This document shows positions 58,931-64,000 of a DNA stretch of 64,000 bases, piece after piece. Location: assembly GCA_013400115.1 (NCBI GenBank), contig VXBP01008912.1, forward strand, positions 186,001 to 250,000. Reading direction: 5' to 3'. The notes beneath the pieces are model-generated. The model was not told the DNA's origin. It saw only the letters and a list, made by a program, of their open reading frames with translations, and made no database searches. Positions within the stretch are counted from its first letter, which is position 1. Each line of letters begins with the position of its first letter. The DNA is from Rhinopomastus cyanomelas. Its lineage: Eukaryota > Chordata > Aves > Bucerotiformes > Rhinopomastidae. Made by a program: the position numbers and the translations under genes.

Positions 58931-59161
58931 CCGGCGGTAGCCGGCTGAGCTCTGGGGTCTGCGTGTCCCTTCTGGCCCCCACAGACACAGCCACTGAGCA
59001 ACGCTGCAGCTGAAGAAGGAGTTTTGGGTCAGAGGAGGGTGTAAAATTCATCTGACCTGATGCTACGGCTGCAGAAGATAAGAAAAGCACTGGGGAGCTG
59101 GAGAGGAGTGTTAGTCGTCAGGCATGTGTAGGCTCCTTAGACAAGGAAGGAGGTAAATCAC

Positions 59162-59481
59162 AGGAAGATTCAGGTTGGAAGGGATCTCGGAGATCCTGTC
59201 GTGGGCAGGGACACCTCTCACCAGAACAGGTTGCCCAGACCCCTGTCACTTCCAGGGATGGAGCAGCTGCAAGCTCCCTGGGCAACCTGTTCCAGTGCCT
59301 CAGCACCCTGACAGGGAGGAGTTTCTTCATCAGATCCAGCTTAAATCTCCCCTCATTCAGTTTGAAACCACCCCCCTGCATCCTATCTCTAGATGCCCTC
59401 CTGAATGCCCCTCTCCAGCTTTCCTGGAACCACCTTCCTGTGCTGGAAGGTCCTCCCGGAGCCCTCTCCAGGCTGAGGAAC
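59162..59481 (-). mobile_element. Old CR1 3' portion in intron 1
   Basis: AGGAAGATTCAGGTTGGAAG, GGGACACCTCTCACCAGAAC and CTCCCTGGGCAACCTGTTCC. On the minus strand the ORF2 piece reads RVLRHWNRLPRELAAAPSLE before diverging. Confidence 0.9.
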
Positions 59482-59809
59482 TTTTAGTTATTAGAAGAGA
59501 CAGACGTGGCTGCTGCAAGGACGGTGCTATCCTGTGGTCATTTTAGGTTTGTTTCCTTATGTTTAAATGCTCCATGTCCTCCTGCCTGGACCTCCAGCGT
59601 TCGAGGGGTGGTCTGGAGCAACACTTGGCTTTAAAACCACTTACAGGAGAGTCAGTGCAGACAGCGTGCGGTGGAAAATGGATGGTGGGACTCTTCTGCC
59701 CAGGAAACCACAAGAGAGTTGTCTCTCTTCTGAAGCCTGGGGAGCTTCAACCTTCTGCAGTTGCCTGAATTGCCCCTTTGCTTCAGGACCCAGCGAAGGG
59801 TTCAGCTTG

Positions 59810-59945
59810 ACAGACCTTCCCGCCGTCTCCAGAGCCTGGATCGCGAGTGCTGCCTGCTCTCCTGGCAGCGGCGGCGCGAGGCACGGCCGCTCCCTGCCTT
59901 CCCTCCTCGCAGCGGCGCTGCCTGGCAGCCAGCTCGGCCTTGAAG
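59810..59945. other. Short GC-rich block in intron 1
   Basis: A small CpG-rich stretch includes GGCAGCGGCGGCGCGAGGC near 59863. Open frames cross it on both strands, but none resembles a known protein. It may be a regulatory element or chance composition. Confidence 0.35.
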
Positions 59946-60245
59946 GGCATCCAGATTTATCTCTAAGTGGGTGTTCTGCTGAGAAAAGAGAGACACACCA
60001 GTCACGATCTGAAGCTGGCCTTCACATCAATAGGACTTTTCAGGCAGCGAAGAAGTGTTGTTGCCAATCATTAGAAAAGCTTCTTAAGCCCCATCAGAGC
60101 TGCATTTAATAGGGAGCTTGTTCTGAAAGCAGCACAGCCTGTGATCTAGCTTCCTTACAGACACATTCCGTAGGACGTCGGAGCTTATTAGGGCTTCCTG
60201 AGGTACCACTAGATAACATGCCAGGAGCTGTAGGGGCCTGGAAGA

Positions 60246-60640
60246 TGGGTCTGATGAGGAAGAGCTGAGAGAACTGGGGTTTCTAGTCTGGATAGCAGGA
60301 GGCTGTTATTGCTCTTCACTTGAAGAGGAGGTTGTAGACAGGTGGGGATCAGTCTCTTTCTTCTCCCAAATCACTAGTGATAGAATGAGAGGGAATGGCC
60401 TCAAGTTACACCACAGCAGGTTTAGACTGGACATCAGGTCAAATTTCTTCCCTGACAGAGTGGTCATGGATTGAAACAGGCTGCCCAGGGGGCTGGCAGA
60501 GTTGCCATCCCTGGATGTGTTCAAGCAACACGTAGATGCAGCTCCTAGAGAACATGGCTTAGTGGGCATGATGGGGTTGGGTTGATGGCTGGACTGGATG
60601 AGCTTCTAGGTCTCTTCCAACCTTAATGATTCTATGAGAG
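60246..60640 (+). mobile_element. Old CR1 3' portion in intron 1
   Basis: TGGGTCTGATGAGGAAGAGC, TCACTAGTGATAGAATGAGA, GGCTGCCCAGGGGGCTGGCA and CCTTAATGATTCTATGAGAG. ORF2 frame disrupted. Confidence 0.9.
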
Positions 60641-61206
60641 AATCCATGAGCTGAGTTTTCACAGGTAGTTGTTTCTACCCTTAGTTCTAGAAGAAGCCAA
60701 ATGATCAGGCAGAGTTTTCAATCTTATGGGAGTTAGGATAATATCAGGGAGTTTTTGGTTCATAAGCAAAGATAAACCAGTAGCTTTGCGTTACTGTCCC
60801 CGCACACGAGAGCAGCAGCTTTTCCCCACCGTTCCTGCTCAAGCTGTCCCTAGCAAAGTCCTCCAAGAGCTGCTCTGTGCACCTGGAAACAATAATCCAG
60901 CTGTAGTGGTCCATGCGAAAGACCAAAGGGAGAGATGAGGTTTCCAGTTCTTGGAAGACCTGAACCTGATGATCAAGGTCACGTCCACGCAGGGAGAAAC
61001 AAGTACCAGAACACTTGGCTGGAGGGTTACCCATGGAAACAGGATTTCTGTGCGGTTCTGACTACTTGCCTGCCAGGAAAGTATGGAAACAGGGAAAAAG
61101 AGGTGGTGCTGGGCGTTGTGCGAACAGCGTTGTGCTGCTGAGGTGAGAAGCGTTGAGAATCGATGCATTTTCACTTGTGTGGCTGCATCTCTGGCCATAG
61201 GAACGT

Positions 61207-61247
61207 CACAGATTCATTCAGGTTGGAGAATACCTTGGAGATCATCT
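61207..61247 (-). mobile_element. Old CR1, tail part, interrupted
   Basis: CACAGATTCATTCAGGTTGG and AGAATACCTTGGAGATCATC is a reversed tail. Its continuation is displaced to 61755. Confidence 0.85.
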
Positions 61248-61754
61248 GGAGTATTGTGTCCAGTACTGGGCCCCTCAGTTCAATAAGGACATGGAGCTGC
61301 TGGAGAGAATCCAACGTAGAGCAACAAGGATGATGAAGGGAGTGGAACATCTCCCTGATGAGGAAAGGCTGAGGGAGCTGGGTCTCTTTAGCTTAGAGGA
61401 GACTGAGGGGTGACCTCATTAATGTCTATAAATATGGGAAAGGTGGGTGTCAGGAGGATGGAGCCAGGCTCTTATTTATGTCATTTAGTGATAGAACAAG
61501 GTGCAGTGGGTGTGAGCTGGAACATGGGAGGTTCCATATGAATGTGAGAAGGAACTTCTTCCAAGTGATGGTGACAGAGCACTGGAAGGGACTGCCCAGG
61601 GAGGTTGTGGAGTCTCCTTCTCTGGAGATGTTTAAAACCCACCTGGACGTGTTCATGTGCGACTTGGTCTAGGTGACCCTGCTGTGGTGGGAGGATTGGA
61701 CTAGATCATCTTTCGTGGTCCCTTCCAATCTCTAGTGATTCTGTGATTCTATGA
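61248..61754 (+). mobile_element. Young CR1 nested in an older CR1
   Basis: Starts GGAGTATTGTGTCCAGTACT and ends TCTGTGATTCTATGA. The ORF2 C-terminus is nearly intact, ending FMCDLV-stop at 61672. A small deletion near 61396 (CTTAGAGGAGACTGAGG) breaks the frame upstream. Confidence 0.94.
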
Positions 61755-61853
61755 TCTAGTCCAACCCCCCTACAACAAGCAGAGCCATCACTCACTACAC
61801 CAGATTGCCCACAGTCCCATCAAACCTGACCCTGAATGTCTCTAGGGACTGCC
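61755..61853 (-). mobile_element. Old CR1, remainder of the interrupted copy
   Basis: TCTAGTCCAACCCCCCTACA, CAGATTGCCCACAGTCCCAT and CCTGAATGTCTCTAGGGACT continue directly from the fragment ending at 61247. Confidence 0.85.
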
Positions 61854-61915
61854 ACAGGGTTAGAGAACCAGTCTGGGCTGGGAGTACACTGGGGTCCTGA
61901 CTTAGTGCTGGCAGG

Positions 61916-62285
61916 GACGCGACGCATCTCTCCCGGTGCTCACTGCTTCCTATTAGCAGTGCCCGTGTCCACCCGCCGGCTGCTGCCCGCTGAGCTGTGC
62001 CCTGCTTTGTGCCAAGCGCGGCTCTGCTCCGGCGCCGCTCGCTTCACGAAGTGCGGCTCGGTGGTGCCTCGCGGCGTGGTCCTGGCTATCGGCTGAAGGA
62101 ATTTGTTTTCCCCCTCGCTGGAAGCGCTGAAAAACCCTCTCTGTGGAACTGTTGTTTTTCATCTGCCTCCAAACTGTGCTCGAGTGTCTCGCAGATTGAC
62201 TTGCAGATTTCTCTGGCTGGCTCGCTCCAGCGTGGCGCGTGATGAATCGCTTACTTCGGCGAGCTTCTGCGCGCCGTGGAACCTA
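61916..62285. promoter_or_regulatory. Second intronic CpG-rich segment
   Basis: CpGs cluster from GGGACGCGACGC at 61915 to GCGCGCCGTGG near 62280. GCGTG cores occur at 62074-62078, 62230-62234 and 62237-62241, the last two starting 7 bases apart. It begins about 60 bp after a nested CR1 pair and holds no recognisable protein. Confidence 0.45.
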
Positions 62286-62757
62286 CTGGTGATTACTGGC
62301 TCCTTGCTAAAGCTGGTAATTACTGCGGTTGATTTGCACCCTCGCGGGACACCTCATGTCTCTGAGAACAACAGAGCAGAAACTGCAGCCTTGATGATTT
62401 GCTTTTTGGCTTCCAAGTTTCCGTAGGCTTCAGTGTGTGGCTGTCAGCTGGACCACCAGAGCATCGGTCTGCAGATTGCCGTACGTGTGTGATGGCAGCC
62501 ACGCGTCTGCACACCCGGGCTGCTAACTGTGCAGCTGTTAACACAGATTCATCCCTCTGAACTTCAAATAAGGAGGGGTGTTGCTCGAATGCTCCCCGAG
62601 TGCTTGCAGGGGGAGCTTCAGCTGGTCAGCAGCTCTCGCGATGGATTGTGTCGCCAAAACAATGAAGTAATGAACAATTAGGTACATTCCTGCTCGTTAC
62701 TGCCTGCTGCAGTTAATTTAGGTTTGGGGTTGGTTAGTGAAGGTGGGGGAGATGCTT

Positions 62758-63222
62758 CCAAAATGCTGGAGCGAGTGCAGAGGAGGGCCACAAGGGTGAT
62801 CGGAGGGCTGGAGCGCCTCTCCTGTGAGGCCAGACTGAGAGTTGGGGCTGTTCAGTCTGGAGAAGAGGAGGCTCCCCAGTGACCTTATTGTGGCCTTCCA
62901 GCATCTGAAGGGGGCTACAAAAAGGTTAGGGGGGGGCTTTTTAGGATGTCAGGTAGCGACAGGACTAGGGGGAACAGAGCAAAGCTGGAGATGGGTAGAT
63001 TTAGAGTGGATGTGAGGAGGAAGTTCTTCACCGTGAGAGTGGTGAGAGCCTGCAATGGGTTGCCCAGGGAGGTGTGGTGGAGGCCCCATCCTTGAAGATG
63101 TTTAAGGCCAGGCTGGATGGGGCTCTGTCCAGCCTGATCTAGGGTGGGGTGTCCCTGCCCATGGCAGGGGAGTTGGAACTGGATGATCCTGTGGTCCCTT
63201 CTAACCCTGACTGATTCTATGA
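62758..63222 (+). mobile_element. Old CR1 3' portion in intron 1
   Basis: CAAAATGCTGGAGCGAGTGC, GTTCAGTCTGGAGAAGAGGA, GGTGGAGGCCCCATCCTTGA and CTGATTCTATGA define an older subfamily. A G run (GGTTAGGGGGGGGC) interrupts the ORF2 frame. Confidence 0.92.
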
Positions 63223-63311
63223 CTTGGTCTAGGTGATCCTGCTGTGGCAGGGGGATTGGACTAGATGATCTTTTGAGGTCCCTTCCAATCCCTGATGATT
63301 CTGTGACTCTG
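63223..63311 (+). mobile_element. Young CR1 tail joined to an older CR1 end
   Basis: CTTGGTCTAGGTGATCCTGC to CCCTGATGATTCTGTGACTC begins at the exact last base of the preceding CR1 tail. Near consensus, 5'-truncated to 89 bases. Confidence 0.92.
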
Positions 63312-64000
63312 GACACAACAGCTGCAGGGCAGGAAGCGTTTTGTGCTGCCACTCTGCTTGCTCACGCCGTAAATGATTCGGTTGTTGCGGTGCAGCCCCT
63401 GGCTGCTGAGCCTGGAGCTTGCAGAGAGCAGTGTGCTCGCCAGTTACCTGCACCAAGTCTGGGTCACGCAGCCCATCTCCTGTTTCTTGTTTGCTTTGAA
63501 CGGATCCAAAAGCAGCGCTAGCAGCTGGAGCCCCTGCTGAGGCCAGCGCGAGCTGCTCTGGAGCTGCTCCAGCCCCTGCTCTGATAAAGCCCGATACCGT
63601 CTCGACGGGCTCTAGGAGGACCAGAATGATTTCCCTTCATTGTTTGAGGTTTCATTCAAACCTTCACCATGCCAGGAAAAAGGATATTTCACGGCTGCCT
63701 CTCCCCCTTCGCTGCTGCCACTAGAAGACTTGTTGTGCTCCCCACTCCTTTCTTAAAGCTGAGCTCGAGCGTGTCTGGGGATTCTGTGGGAATTGTTCCA
63801 CCTCTCCGTCCCCAGGGGCTCGTCTCAGGCGCACAAGGTGCGTGCTGGAAATCAATAAATAACGCTCCCGTGTCTTGGAGCCGCAGCACACGCTCTGCTG
63901 AGAGAACGGACTACGTGGAGGAGAGCCCTGGCCGCCGGCCCAGGTTTCGGTGGTAAATAAAGCACCTCAATCCCATCGAAGATCTGCCCCACAGTCTGTT
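63312..64000. other. Intron 1, unique, moderately GC-rich
   Basis: No exon or repeat recognised up to the window end. Confidence 0.55.

Larger units (their letters stand above)
58600..58990. promoter_or_regulatory. Intronic CpG-rich segment with HIF and AP-1 type sites
   Basis: A CpG-dense block sits alone within otherwise CpG-poor intron 1, about 13.4-13.8 kb below the EGLN3 start codon. It has three minus-strand RCGTG cores at 58759-58779, another GCGTG at 58683-58687, and a perfect TGAGTCA at 58924-58930. A hypoxia-response element about 12 kb into intron 1 is established for human EGLN3. Orthology is inferred from position and motif content only. An alternative promoter is the other main possibility. 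Confidence 0.55.
45594..64000 (+). other. EGLN3: EGLN3 intron 1 (5' part, open at window end)
   Basis: All sequence after the donor is taken as intron 1. I looked by eye for exon 2, which encodes the segment with the first two iron ligands, and did not find it. At least 18.4 kb of intron therefore lies here. It contains CR1 copies of several ages, a minisatellite and two CpG-rich segments. A small divergent or alternative exon cannot be excluded without a translated search. Confidence 0.8.

Noticed and set aside
45594..64000. EGLN3 exons 2-5
   Set aside because: No sequence encoding the conserved iron-ligand region was seen on either strand by eye, so none is annotated.
1..64000. CRISPR arrays, operons, bacterial or phage genes
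   Set aside because: Composition, CR1 elements and an interrupted vertebrate gene show this is a bird nuclear genome; no such structures are present.
1..64000. Intact endogenous retrovirus
   Set aside because: No paired LTRs, gag, pol or env reading frame could be recognised; only one doubtful poly(A)-like LTR remnant at 28150-28235.

Overview
The window is vertebrate nuclear DNA, almost certainly from a bird. The main evidence is about 45 fragments of CR1, the LINE that dominates avian genomes. They show the typical CR1 3' end: the last codons of ORF2, a short 3' UTR, then an ATTCTATG-type microsatellite. More than twenty copies belong to one similar subfamily whose 3' end reads CCTAATGATTCTATGA. 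Several of these still carry the C-terminal ORF2 reading frame without a stop. So dense and uniform a CR1 population suggests a lineage with a recent CR1 burst. Woodpeckers and their relatives (Piciformes) are one guess, made with low confidence.

Only one protein-coding gene is recognisable: exon 1 of EGLN3 (PHD3, a HIF prolyl hydroxylase), 45237-45593 on the + strand. It ends at a consensus donor site. Exon 2 was not found by eye in the remaining 18.4 kb, so the window appears to end inside intron 1.

Layout: 1-44440 is the intergenic 5' flank of EGLN3, made of CR1 fragments and unique, often AT-rich DNA. In human this side is a large gene-poor interval. 44440-45800 is the CpG-island promoter, 5' UTR and exon 1, with a five-tract G-quadruplex motif, a GC box and several hypoxia-response cores (RCGTG). 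45594-64000 is intron 1. It holds more CR1, a four-copy 57-58 bp minisatellite, two CpG-rich segments at 58.6-59.0 kb and 61.9-62.3 kb, and possible conserved noncoding elements.

The main leads are two. First, a tRNA-Lys-like head joined to a CR1 tail (5880-6060) looks like a CR1-mobilised SINE. Second, three HIF-type cores lie within 21 bp, next to a perfect AP-1/ARE site, in the CpG-rich intronic segment about 13.5 kb below the start codon. That position resembles the known human EGLN3 intron-1 hypoxia enhancer. I saw no novel multi-gene system. Repeat boundaries are by eye and approximate to about 5-15 bases.
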